NCBI GenBank assembly: GCA_963920635.1
Contig: OY987307.1
Location: 21,405,735 to 21,469,734 of the forward strand
Direction of reading: 5' to 3'
Source of the DNA: Pseudeuparius sepicola
Taxonomy: Eukaryota > Arthropoda > Insecta > Coleoptera > Anthribidae
Length of the DNA: 64,000 bases
Below, one piece after another: positions 46,153 to 56,607 of this stretch. Within the stretch, counting starts at the first letter, position 1; every line of letters begins with the position of its first letter. A program made the position numbers and the translations under genes. A model generated the notes under the pieces. That model was not told the DNA's origin and did no database searches. It was given only the letters and a program-made list of their open reading frames with translations.

Positions 46153-47118
46153 CAGTAGCGTGCAGAAATATTCTGGGGCCCCCCGCAAAACTAGACGCGG
46201 GGCCCCTCTTTCGTTAAGACGAATGAATAAAACACTGAGTTTTGTCACAAATCACAAAAAATACGGAAACAAATTAAACTAATTTATTCCATATGAACGT
46301 AAAATACATATACCCTAACAATAAATAACTATAAACGCCGTTTCAAACTGAAAAACTGTTTGGTAATGTTGTCCAAATCCAAGCTGCTAGCCCTTTCATT
46401 CTCCTACTGATACGGGAGGAAAGTTAGTCTTTCGTTAGCCATTTTCGATCGCAAAAATGGCTTTATTAGTTTTAATTTTGGAAAAGATCTTTCTACGGTT
46501 GAGGATGAAACAGGCAAACTCAATGATGGTAAACTTAAGAAAAGGCGAAGGGTAGCGCACAAATCCAGTAAAATACTGGCCAAAAATTTGTTTTTTTTTT
46601 ATTAAAATAAACTCTGTAAATATTCTCATCGATGTTAAATTTTGTAACTATTTCTATATAGGGCCGTATTAACTTTCTTCTTGAAGCTCTACAAATAAAG
46701 AAGTTATGGGAAAAAGACGATTATTTAGAGAATTTTAACACCCCTTATATCAAAATCTAAGAATTAAGACACATGTTTATATGAACTTTTTTTCTTAGAA
46801 TTGGCTGAGGACCATCTCCCTAAAATCTTTTAACATACTTAAGTTACACCCTGTATATATCTTTGCCCTAGCTCTAATCTGAAACCTAACATATCTATGA
46901 TTTGTGGTTGTGGTCCTGGTCAGAAGGTTGGTTACACACAGAGCAACGATAATGGTAAAGGAGAGAATAATGAGCAGCGAGACAACGAGTGTACTAGTAG
47001 ATAGGTGGAGCGGTGCCTGAGATTTCCCGATGATTTTTTGCTGTGGGCCCCGGGGCCCCTGGTAACTTGCCCCCCCCCCCGCACCGCGGAGTCTGCGGGT
47101 GTGGCTTGCACGCCACTG
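46153..47118 (-). mobile_element. hAT element, 966 bp, with transposase remnant
   Basis: The left end CAGTAGCGTGCA and inverted right end CAGTGGCGTGCA are typical hAT TIRs. TSD CAGCATAG (46,145-46,152) and TAGCATAG (47,119-47,126) match 7/8. GGGGCCCC blocks lie inside both ends, and a run of about 11 Cs is near 47,070. A minus-strand transposase C-terminus remains at 46,336-46,510. Confidence 0.92.
46336..46510 (-). pseudogene. hAT transposase C-terminal relic
   Basis: On the minus strand one frame reads RRKIFSKIKTNKAIFA, corresponding to the AERSFSKLK..K..LR block of hAT dimerisation regions. After frameshifts, ERLTFLPV and ASSLDLDNITKQFFSLKRRL match the following ERL..L..L.IE and LD...I..FA..KARR parts. 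It is the end of the transposase only. Catalytic residues are missing and several stops are present. Confidence 0.82.
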
Positions 47119-47126
47119 TAGCATAG

Positions 47127-47569
47127 GTGAAATTGGCTGCTTTTAATGATATTGATTGGAATAACTCTTCCAATAGTTCTGTATTTTCTAAATAATGTTC
47201 CTACATTAGAGTAACTCTGTGTCAATGAAAAGTATTAGTATATCATGCTGTTCAACCTAATGCAGTGTTTTAATCAAAACTGCAAAATTATTTTCGCTCC
47301 TGTGTTGGAACCTTCAGGTGTTTGTTCCTTCCAAACCTTTTATTCGCCCTTTTGATTGGACTGTACGTATAGGAGGATTAACATGTTCTTGTTGTGAGGA
47401 GCATAATGCAGATCTTTTTTCTGGGATAACACTAGATTCTTTAGATTATATCTTCACACCTTCAAACCAGCGTGTTCCTACATTCCTACATCAAACTGTT
47501 TGGCCACCCTCCGCCCGCATTTTAAAAGCCGACAGCCGTCCTTACTTAAACAATTAGACCCGTTACTTT
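47127..47569. other. Unassigned DNA
   Basis: A 79-codon frame at 47,318-47,557 shows no domain. Nothing else was recognised. Confidence 0.35.
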
Positions 47570-48250
47570 ATACCATGCGCCGTCTAACATCAATACTCCG
47601 GCAAGCACCCGCACCCCCACCCCGCCAGCCTCCCCTCCTTACCCCCACCACCGCGGGCCCTCCTTAACTCCTCCTTCGGTTTTTTCGGGGCGCGCGCGCG
47701 CGACTCTCGCCCTTAAGCGCCGCCACCCTTCCGCGCGCCCCCCTCCCTAAAAAGTTAAGACGGCGCCGCATACTTATATCTCATTGGTTATACGGCGTTG
47801 CCGCGGCAACGGGCGAGGGGGCGGCGCCTCTACGTCAATATCGCGCGTCTTGGGAGACGCCGCGCCGGGGGGAGACTTCGGAGCGAGACTCGCCCTTAGG
47901 GCGGCCCGTGTTAAGGGCGGGTTTCCGCCGGGACCTTTCCGGGTTTTTCCAAGGGGATGGGGGGGAGGGGCGGGGAGAAGACGTCGCCGGCGAGTTTGAT
48001 AAGGATTCTGATGTGTCGGTTTGTTGGAAATTTCGGGCCTGGAATGGTAAATTACAAGACGGGGGGTGTGCCCGGGGGGGCGGAATAATGTAGCTTTGAT
48101 GGTTTCAATGGAAGAATTATGCAGGAGGCGAGCGGGGCGGAATGTATAAGTGAGGGATGAATAATTCGGTTGGGGAAGGAGACGGAGCGCGTTTCGGGAG
48201 GTTGTGTGTGTGCCCGGGGAGGGTTGGAAGATCCGTAGGAGATAGGTGGG
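47570..48250. other. Strongest CpG island of the window (island 9)
   Basis: Very high CpG density with GCGCGCGCGCGC (about 47,690), CCGCCACC and GGCGGCGCC blocks. It carries an inverted CCAAT box (ATTGG, about 47,784) and an RFX-type X-box at 47,797. The long open frames on both strands (up to 197 codons minus) result from low stop-codon frequency. Plausible promoter or enhancer, but no transcript start or exon was recognised. Confidence 0.5.
47797..47810. promoter_or_regulatory. RFX X-box-like palindrome
   Basis: GTTGCCGCGGCAAC fits the X-box form (GTTGCC, two bases, GGCAAC arms) bound by RFX factors in promoters of ciliary genes. It sits in the CpG island, 9 bases after an inverted CCAAT box. 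Chance occurrence is possible. Confidence 0.4.
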
Positions 48251-48690
48251 TATATTTGGAAGTGATAAAATCTGGAGGGTTGACGCGAGATGTCGGTGAG
48301 GAGGAAGTAATTCTTTAAAGAAGATCAAAGGGGGGCAAAATGACAGGAATTCCATCTGGTACATCATCTGTACAAATTAAGTCCACACGAATTCTGGTTA
48401 AGTTAACTACTTTCGTTTTGGTATGTGGGAAGGTGCGGATGTAAGCAACTAAAATATATGAACTATTGAACTGTTCATTGTAAATATCACAAGAATACGA
48501 AAGTTATAAAACTGATACACATACAAAGAAAGAAAAGTATAGTTTGGATTTACAGAATCATAATTTGGGAGAACGAGATATCACTTTATGGCTAAATTTT
48601 ACAATTTGGAAATCCCTACGTTGGTTGTTAATGCAATTATGCAAATGGCAATAAACTTTCTAAGATGAAGAAATATAAAATAATGAAGTA
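48251..48690. other. Unassigned DNA
   Basis: No feature recognised. Confidence 0.4.
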
Positions 48691-49728
48691 GTCACTTGGA
48701 ACAACATAAAAACGCTTGGGCGGCGTTTGCTTTGTAAAGCAAGACCGAGTCATAGGCAGCGCGCGGCCCTTAGTAATACTATACAAATTTTATTTAAATG
48801 CTCTAAAAAAGGATAAAACAAACTTTGAAATAATTCAAACCAAAGCAAACCAATAATTTTGTTTCACACAAAACAACAGCACAGAAAAATCTATACACAA
48901 AACCAAAATCCGTAAAATAAAGCGCAACCCTTATTTCCATGCATACGGCACTGGTTATACTGGCCTAACTGTCCTACGTCGACACCTGTTCCGTTGATCT
49001 CCGAAATGCCGACCAATCAAACCACTACGCTCGCTTTCTTATATTGGCTGCCTGTAGACGTCGACCGCATAAAAACCTTTGAATTTTATACGGGTGATTT
49101 CAGCTGATAAGTCTGGTATTTTTACTATAGTAGCAGAGCGTGGTAAATGTTATGAAATAGATTCCGCAAAGTATATCACTGCGTGTTCCAAGTGAGTTCA
49201 TTTATATTTTACCAGGTGAGCTCAAGAATAAAATACGGCAATAAAATACGAAGACAAAACACATTTTTAACCATTAAACCGAACCTGGTATTAGTAGTAA
49301 AAAGAGATGAAGGAGATAGAGAAAATAGATATTGTAGTAAAAACAAGTGACTGCATGCTCGCCTAATATAATATCACCAATACGCATTCATGGGTTACAC
49401 TGTTCGACGGCTGGCCACTTGTGAAGCGGAATGCGGTGAATATTCGTGCCATATAATTTCACAGGTCTTAGGATATACTTGCGTGAATAGTTATAATCGA
49501 TATGGCTTTTTAGAGACCTTTTGACAATATTATATGGTGCATTAACCTTTAAGTTGTGTTTGACGACATTGACCTTAAAAAAACCTTCAAAGTGAAATAT
49601 TATTATGTTGCTTGTAGAATATGTATATTTTTGAAAGCTACCTGGCCCTTATATCCTATATTCTGTGACGCCATTTAGAGTCTTTTTTATGCTGTTTCAA
49701 GTTACTTCAGCAATACTATACAATGTAT
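48691..49728. mobile_element. TIR element D, copy 2, with an insertion
   Basis: The left end GTCACTTGGAACAACATAAA and right-end inverse match the D termini (outermost bases on the left are lost). The interior aligns with 39,720-40,270: GGTGATTTC.GCTGATAAGTC, GTGTTCCAAGTGAGTTCATT, TACACTGTTCGACGG and GACCTTTTGACAATAT. A 354-bp insertion splits it near the left end. Confidence 0.85.
48714..49067. mobile_element. 354-bp insertion with 9-bp TSD, family unknown
   Basis: It is absent from D copy 1 and flanked by perfect CATAAAAAC repeats (48,705-48,713 and 49,068-49,076). It starts GCTTGGGCGGCG and ends GTAGACGTCGACCG, with no TIR or poly-A. It could be a SINE, a MULE-like element or a solo terminal repeat. 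The TSD is the main evidence. Confidence 0.7.
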
Positions 49729-49795
49729 AGTAAAACATGTTATGTTTTACTACATCTGGTGTCTAATATTTAAATTTTACCCTTACGCAGGGTGT

Positions 49796-50100
49796 TTAGT
49801 AAACATATGGCATAAATTCAAGGGGTTATTCCCTGGGTTATTCTAAGTATATTTTATCCCGGCGTTGCATGACGATTTTCGGACAGAAACTTTGTTTCGG
49901 TGATACACGGCGATAAAAGCTTTTTTAAAAAGCAATTTTTCATACTTTTAAAATTATTAATCCAATCGCAATGAATCGAATCAATTGTTTAAAGTTAGTA
50001 GCTTTATAGCACTGTATCTTCAAAACAATAGCGCTTTTCCGAAAATTACCAAATATCAGAATATATTCTTAAAATAACCCAGGGAATAACCCTTGAATAA
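49796..50100. repeat. Foldback MITE starting CAGGGTGTTTAGTAAA
   Basis: ATTCAAGGGGTTATTCCCTG, then GGTTATTCT (49,816-49,845), returns inverted as AGAAT...AAAATAACCCAGGGAATAAC (to about 50,098). The interior is related to 19,306-19,440. Confidence 0.75.
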
Positions 50101-50570
50101 TAAAAAATATATTTACCAGAAGTAACTTGGTAAAAAGAATCCATTTTATGAAATTAAATTAACAAGAGAAACATTTACCAGCAACTTTTTTACGTTTTAC
50201 ACGTATTTTGTACTGTGTAGGTACCAAAGAAGAATTGATTTTCTTGCAAAATGTGGAAGACTATTACATTAATTTCTTGTATTGTTTGCTACACAAAGAA
50301 GAATAGCTACTTGTCACATTTTTGATGAAAATGCTCTAATTTAGGTAATAAAAATAAAACAGTAAGAGTGATTAGTATAGTCAATCGACAATGCGATAAT
50401 ATTTTGTCATTAATCTGTTCTCTAATTTTTCTATAATATATTAGTACTCCAAAAGAGCTACACATATTATTAGCTTTCTTAAAGAAAAAATAAATATTGC
50501 AGTTGGGTTTTCCATACTTACCTCAAAGTCCCAAATACCGATTTTCAATGCTAAGCTTGGACAGGGTGTC
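50101..50570. other. Unassigned AT-rich DNA
   Basis: No feature recognised. Confidence 0.4.
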
Positions 50571-50600
50571 CACAGGATATACAGGGTGTTCCAGAAATGA
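50560..50600. repeat. Two adjacent CAGGGTGT MITE termini
   Basis: GGACAGGGTGTCCACAGG at about 50,562 and ATACAGGGTGTTCCAGAAAT at about 50,580 lie close together. The first contains a GGACAGGGTGTCC palindrome. The partner ends are not defined. Confidence 0.45.
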
Positions 50601-51240
50601 GTGCCACCCTGCCACCCTATACATAGCAGTAATAAGCACAGCAAAATTAAGAGATCCGCGTTTTTTAGCTTTGCTCGAAGCTCAAAATTATCTACTGTAC
50701 TATATCTACAAATTGTTTGTTTCCACGCCATTCTTGACAATAATTTTAGATACCTACTTTGTTTAGTGATATATAGTGAATACCTACTTTAAACTTGATC
50801 TCTTCACAACGTGTCCTTATTAAGCAATGGTAGAAATTAAACATCGGTATATTTGGGGTAGCTATATTGAGATATTGAGATATGGTAAAATCAACTGCAG
50901 TCTTCTTTTAAGCGCATAAAGAAAGGCTAAATACCCGTTAAAAAATATAATGAATTTGCTCAAGATAAAGTGATACACACTGCACATCAATGCAGTGAAC
51001 TTTCACCATTTCTCTGTTTTACGGAATAGCTGCGTATACCTAGTACATGTAGTACCTACACCTGGTGGTCCAATTTTTAGTGACAAAACTTTTGGAATCT
51101 ATAGAAAACGTCAAAATAAGTATTAGATGTTTTCTTTTATTTTTAATAAAGGAAGGCAATTAATCCAAACGTATTTGGCACAGTTTAGACAAATTTGGTA
51201 CAGTTTAGACAAATATAGTATAAATTAAAAATAATTCCGT
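50601..51240. other. Unassigned AT-rich DNA
   Basis: Contains a tandem GGCACAGTTTAGACAAATTT / GGTACAGTTTAGACAAATAT pair at about 51,176. No gene was recognised. Confidence 0.4.
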
Positions 51241-51247
51241 CCATCTA

Positions 51248-51848
51248 CTTCCACCAGTGCCGGAGAAACGGGGATCAAAAATAACATGTTTTAATAAAAA
51301 ATGGCATCCCTCTGGAAAAGTAACCTTTTTGCCTTCACTAAATTTTCCAATCAATTTTAAGAAAAAAACTATTCCTGACTTTTTTTTGAAAAATTGACTT
51401 TCGTGCGTTTTAATTTTATGCGTTTTAATTTTAAGCCAAAGTAGGTCTAGCATTTGGAAATTTTGCACACCTACTGAGTTTTTAATTCCAAACAACTTTC
51501 CTTAATAACATTCGGTCCTAAAACCTACAAAAAGGTTTCTATAGATTCTAAAAAATCATGTGTCCTGGGAATTAGGAAAAAACTAATTTGTCGCACCATC
51601 AGTAAAGTGCGGAATTTATGTAGGTTTTCCGGCAAAATGTTATTGATATTAAGTAAAGTTGTTCACAATTAAAAACTCAGTAGGTGGTGTGCAAAATGTT
51701 GAAAGCCTACACCTACTTTAATTTTCTTCTGCTAAAAGAATTAAAACTAGTGAAGGCAAAACAAGATTACTTTTCCATTAGCATACCATTTTGTTATTAA
51801 AAAATATAATATGAAGGTTGACGCCCGTCCCTCCGGCACTGGTGGAGG
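51248..51848. mobile_element. Foldback MITE, 601 bp, TA-flanked
   Basis: The left end CTTCCACCAGTGCCGGAG and inverted right end CCTCCACCAGTGCCGGAG are flanked by TA. Arms of about 210-265 bases share TGGAAAAGTAA, TTTTGCCTTCACTA, TTTTGCACACC and CTACTGAGTTTTTAATT. The left arm is longer because of a partly repeated GTGCGTTTTAATTTTATGCG segment. Confidence 0.88.
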
Positions 51849-51850
51849 TA

Positions 51851-52384
51851 TATTTCAGGATCATTATCTTTTAATTGCCAGTCTAAATTACCGAATTAAT
51901 CTTCAAAAATTACAAATGAAATTACAACAGGTAGGTACCTAAGTACAAATTTTTATTCCGTCCGTTCATATCAGGTATTAAAGCAATAATTTATTCTGGC
52001 CGATCCTGCCTTAAACAATGAACTAGTAATACAAGACAAGCACTAGGTTTTCTATCTCTCTCTTCCTTTCATGAAAGGTGCTTAGCGAACTTTAAGACGT
52101 ACGTCTAATACAAATTGGAGGAGGAGACATGAGTGTAATTGTGCAAGTGCAAGTAAAGCAATAGATGTAGCGCTCTCTCTTTGATGATTTATTGCCGACT
52201 TCGCCTTTACATTCTGCCCTTACTTATAGCAGAGAACATTGTTCTCTGCTTATAGATGGGTTGAATTATTTTTAAGTTATAGTATTTTCTGAAATCGGAG
52301 AGCATTTATTTCATATTGTTAAGAACCACATAAGGTTTGTGTTGCACAATTTCAGTACATAATGCACCTAGTTCCAAAACTACA
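51851..52384. other. Unassigned AT-rich DNA
   Basis: A GCAGAGAACATTGTTCTCTGC palindrome (about 52,229) was noted. No gene was recognised. Confidence 0.45.
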
Positions 52385-52406
52385 TATATATATATATATA
52401 TATATC
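52385..52406. repeat. (AT)n microsatellite
   Basis: About eleven AT repeats. A shorter run lies at 52,711-52,723. Confidence 0.9.
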
Positions 52407-52420
52407 TTCTATGCTTCTAT

Positions 52421-52587
52421 GCTTCTTCAGTCACTCTAAAATTACATTAAAATAGTTTTTGTGATATAAATTTCAAAATTACTTACAATTAAGTGAGTTC
52501 CTAATATAATGTAAAGATGTTAATGTTTGAATTTTTTTTTATATCACAAAAACTATTTTAATGTAATTTTAGAGTGACTGAAGAAGC
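52421..52587. repeat. Perfect 50-bp inverted repeat
   Basis: The arm at 52,421-52,470 (from GCTTCTTCAGTCACTC) is an exact reverse complement of 52,538-52,587, with a 67-bp AT-rich spacer. Perfect arms imply recent origin or conversion. The right arm leads directly into a hammerhead-like core. Confidence 0.92.
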
Positions 52588-52605
52588 AGTTAAACAACTG
52601 CGAAA
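52578..52605 (+). ncRNA. Hammerhead-like core (candidate)
   Basis: CTGAAGA, one A, then a 6-bp hairpin (GCAGTT AAAC AACTGC), then GAAA. CUGANGA, helix II and GAAA are the two conserved boxes of a hammerhead core, with one extra base before helix II. A cleavage-site strand pairing with helix III was not identified. Confidence 0.35.
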
Positions 52606-52764
52606 GCTTTCACCAATAAAAAGAGTCTTCACACTTAAAAATTGGCTTATTTCCCACTAAATTTGGTTCTTGTTGTTTAACTAGTCAAGCCACGACTACC
52701 CCTCCTCTTATATATATATATATTACATATTATGTTACTGAAACTATATAAAATATTGCCTATA

Positions 52765-53060
52765 TAACTCGGCGTTCGCGCTAGCGGCCCCTTATCCTTT
52801 AGGGCCGTTTCTCCGAGATTGAATTTCTAATAATGTGCTCTGTTTTTGATTAAATTTATGCCGTTAGTTTTAGTTTCGACGGGGAGGCCCGCCCGGGCCC
52901 GGCAGCGCGAGATTTTAGTTTCGCATGGAAATTGGCAAAGTTTGTTTTAAATTACGTCCGAGAAAGTTCCGTTAACCCGACCGGCCGCCCGTAAATTATA
53001 CTCGCTCTAAGACGGTTTATTATTATTATTTTAGGTCCGGAACTGGCCGCTTTCCAAGGG
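52765..53060. other. GC-rich island 10
   Basis: GCGTTCGCGCTAGCGGCCCC, GAGGCCCGCCCGGGCCCGGC and GACCGGCCGCCCG blocks alternate with GATTAAATTTATG and TTTTAAATTACG. There is no ORF and no TIR. Candidate regulatory DNA. Confidence 0.45.
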
Positions 53061-53511
53061 CTTATGGGGCCTGCCTATACAAAGGGTACTCGGGTTCCTT
53101 CGCTTAAAAAATTATTCATAATAATGGCTGCAATCATCTTTACCGAGTATGGGAGTGCATCAATGCATATGTGGATTTTTACTTGTCAAGGGTGAACGAC
53201 ACACCTCTAAATGTAAGCTGGTTGCTGTACTATAAATTTAAGCGTAAACATTGTGGGGGTTTTCACATTCAAATAAGAGAGATTTCTGAGGGTTCTAACC
53301 CAATTATGATAAAATACTACGAAAATTTTGCATTATAAAAACAGCGCCATCTGGCGGTCGGACAAAAATTGTTTTAGGGGGAAGCCCCAATAGAGATCCA
53401 TCTTTACTTAAGAGGTCCGTTGGCGAAAAGCGCAGTCAATCAGAACCTCATTGAATATGAATAATAATTTGTTCTTATTTATGTTATACATTATTTATTC
53501 AGGGATAATAT
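53061..53511. other. Unassigned DNA
   Basis: Includes a GCGCCATCTGGCGG string at about 53,344, a motif common in insect repeats. No gene was recognised. Confidence 0.4.
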
Positions 53512-53553
53512 ACCAAAGTCTAGAGAAAGTATTCTCTAGACTTTGATAATACT
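53512..53553. repeat. ACCAAAGTCTAGAGAA palindrome
   Basis: A 16-bp arm is followed by its inverse TTCTCTAGACTTTGAT. It has the same design as the hairpins at 3,248-3,400. Confidence 0.7.
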
Positions 53554-53824
53554 TTCGTTAATTTTACGAGTTATAATCCCAAAGCTGAAAATACGACGAC
53601 TGCTCAGCCGGAGTGGTATTTTCTTAGCATTGGGATTAAAACGAGTTAATAAATTATTCGCGAAAGGTATATATTATCTAATTACTTATAGACACACCAC
53701 GAATTGTATTTAGGCAGAGAATAATTTTCAGTGTTTAGGCTTAATTTGACAACCAAACTTATCAAATTAATTACCTAACTACAAAACTTAGAAATATTTT
53801 TACTTTTAGAAAATGCGATGTATA

Positions 53825-53898
53825 GCTACAACCGGGATTTGAACCCGAGACCTCTCGTACCCAAAGCGAGAATCGTGCCACAAGACCATTGTGCTTAC
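53825..53898 (-). repeat. tRNA-Pro(TGG)-like sequence, pseudogene or SINE head
   Basis: On the minus strand GATTCTCGCTTTGGGTACGA (anticodon arm, TGG in a 7-base loop) and TCTCGGGTTCAAATCCCGG (T-arm) match tRNA-Pro closely, and ATGGTCTTGTGGCA resembles the D-arm. The acceptor ends (GTAAGCA and TGTAGC) do not pair, so it is not a working tRNA. Confidence 0.7.
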
Positions 53899-53973
53899 AA
53901 AATAAAACTTACTTAACTAAGTATAGCCGCATTTAAAGATAAAAGTTGAAGTTTATTTGATAGCTGTCATTTA

Positions 53974-55707
53974 GGACCCCAACTAAGCAAAGCAGCTATG
54001 TATTCATTTTTTCTTACCAAACGGAAAAGTTTTATTAACGTTTTGTAAGTGCTTAAAAATAATTAATTTGCTGTGCTATCGTATCGAGTATTACCATTTT
54101 GCAGTGTGCAACTACTTTGTTCTGTAATATAGTTCTTAGAACGTTCTTTAATCTAAATTATAGAACGTTTATAAAATAGTTTTTTAATTGTTCTATAAAC
54201 GTTTATAGTACTACGTATACGACTGCTACACGTCTGTTTAGTGCGTACAACTAAATGGTTTGGTTAGTTTTGCGTATGTTTTATAAGAACTTAATTAAGC
54301 ACTATATAATAAATCAGCTTTGTAAAAGTTTGGCAAATCACAGTTCAGTTTCTTCCAATATATATTTACTCCCAAAGATGCTTTTAAAAAACTATTTTAT
54401 AGAGGTAATTACCAAGTATTTAAATTACCATCAGCATAAATACCAAAAAGAGTGCATTGCAATCATTACAGAACAGAGGTGTGCTGAAGTGTTCAGAACA
54501 ATATTTATTCGGATAATAAATATAATAGCAATGTCAGTAATGCTAATGATAAAATCACTTCCGCCAAAGAAGGTTTAAAATCAAATACCGACAACTCTCT
54601 CAGCTGTGTTGCATGCTGATGATTGTAATTTTCACCAAAAGTCTTCAACGTTCAATGAAACCGAGAAAATAGAGTTACGTGAACGTCTGAACTACCTATC
54701 TTAAACATCCTAAAATAAAGTAAAAATAATTATGTTGTCTATAATAGCATAGATAAATTATAGGTATATATACGTAGAAAATGAAATTGTACCCATTAAG
54801 ATATAGTTTCTTGTTTATAAGCATCGCAAGCCCAACTGAAAGATCATATAATTAAATGCTGTGTGTGTGACTAAAGTGTTTTGTAAGAATTTACGCCATG
54901 TTTGGTGTGGTTAGCTTATACGTTGGATCAGCGTCTCATTTTCATAAAATTAAAAAATGCATTTTATAACAAAAAAATAATACTGCGTTAGTTTACGATG
55001 TTTATTTTGTATTTAAAATTCCATCCGAAACAATAATAACAGATATTTTTAATTAAAAGAAAAACATTTATTTTAATTTTTAATAAAAAAATCATGGAAA
55101 TAGATGTTTAGAAGAGGCGCTTAAAAAATTCACCATGTAAATAGTTATACATTTCACAATAAATCTTAATTTGCACTACAAATTATGTCACTCTACTATA
55201 TGTATTATGTCATGAGTAAAATTAATTATTCGTTGTACTTTATGGCACAATACTCCGCCAGTCTTATTGCTTATTGCGTTGCCCTTATTTCACCAACATT
55301 ACAAGAAGCAGCTTAAGATGTGCTTGTATGACATTGAATAGTCTAAAGAATTGTTTTATAGTCTTTTTAATGTAGTAAAGCACAGCAAAACCGTTTTTTC
55401 TAAAACGCTTAAAGAGTCAAAGAGCTTTGATGAAAATTTGCAGAGGTTGTTTGGTACAACATTTATTTCTGCTGTGTAAAAGCTTCTGTAAACGTCTGTA
55501 AAATGGTTATAAAAATATGTTTGCAGCTTTTATAGAACTGATTATAGGGCGAAAAAGTAGTATGAATTTGTGCTCATTTTAGCTCTATACGGGCTCTAAG
55601 CACGCTGTAAAAAACGTTTATCGGACTTCAGATGTTTTATAAGGTTATGCTCTATAAACGTTCTTACAGCTTTTATAAAACAGACAATTGTTAGTTGGGA
55701 CGGACCT
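53974..55707. mobile_element. Probable TIR element O, ~1.73 kb
   Basis: Short inverted ends GGACCCCAACTAA (53,974) and GGTCCGTCCCAACTAA (inverse at 55,707). The subterminal AGAACGTT..ATAAACGTTTATA motif is repeated near both ends (about 54,140-54,210 and 55,610-55,680). A 107-codon frame at 54,255-54,578 shows no domain I recognise. No clear TSD. Confidence 0.55.
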
Positions 55708-55722
55708 TCAGTTTTAAATATA

Positions 55723-55952
55723 CAGTGTGTCCCCAGATAGGTGAAACGAAAAAAATATTTGGAGTTGAAATTTTAGCTTCTGGGGTTCAAATTACGTATG
55801 CCTTGGAAATTCCTGAAAAAGTTATATTTTACATCAGTATAAAGTCCACATATTTTTTAAAACTTAAAACCCCCTGTAACTCTCTTGTCAGGTCTTTAAA
55901 TAGAAAAGTTTCGGTATCTGATCATTTTTTGCATTTAAAGCAGATCACCCTG
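55723..55952. mobile_element. MITE, 230 bp, TA-flanked
   Basis: The left end CAGTGTGTCCCCAGATAG and inverted right end CAGGGTGATCTGC lie between TA dinucleotides. The 86-codon frame across it is not coding evidence. Confidence 0.7.
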
Positions 55953-55954
55953 TA

Positions 55955-56605
55955 AATTGTTGTTTATGATATTATCAAGTCCTGTATAAATCACCCCTAA
56001 TAACATTTCTATTTATGGAGCTAGAAAACAGTTTCAAATAGAAAAGTTTTAAGGTTCCTATACAGGGATATTGGATTGCATTTTCAGAAAAACAATTGAA
56101 CAGTAACAGAGATATTGATAAAACTACGGTTTTGTTTAAAAAGAACGCTCTGCATCTATACGAAATCTACGTATTTTGAGATTCCATTTTGCACATTTTT
56201 GATGCCCATCGTATTCAAAATGAAACCTTTGCGTGTATGCCTTATATTATAGAAAAAAAAATAATTAATGATGTGCATTCACCCTTTTAAAGTATTGTGA
56301 TAGGGAGATACAGGTGTATGGTTGTCAAATTACTACAAATATTTCTTTACTTCTAGCTAGATTGTAGCACCTGAAATTTGTTCATCAGTACTTGGCTTAA
56401 GACAGGCTTTTATTATTTTAGACAGGTCGATTAAACAAGCTGGCTGCCTTCCAAGGGATAATGGGTTTTCCTAATGTATTCAGTTCGCTTCTCTTGGGAT
56501 TCTAAAGTTAAATGTAAAGACTAAGTGTAGCGGCTCTAATGTATAAGTACCGAGATGCCTAGTTTCGCAATTATTAATGTAGGTATATATATATATAGGT
56601 ATAGG
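55955..56605. other. Unassigned AT-rich DNA
   Basis: A TATATATATATA run lies at about 56,584. No gene was recognised. Confidence 0.4.
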
Positions 56606-56607
56606 TA

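Noticed and set aside
47774..48367. 197-codon minus-strand open frame
   Set aside because: It lies in the CpG island where stop codons are rare. It is Pro/Arg-rich with no domain, and overlapping frames are open on the other strand too.
53825..53898. Functional tRNA-Pro
   Set aside because: The anticodon and T arms are good, but the acceptor stem does not pair.
55695..55955. 86-codon frame as a gene
   Set aside because: It coincides with a TA-flanked MITE and reads through its TIRs.
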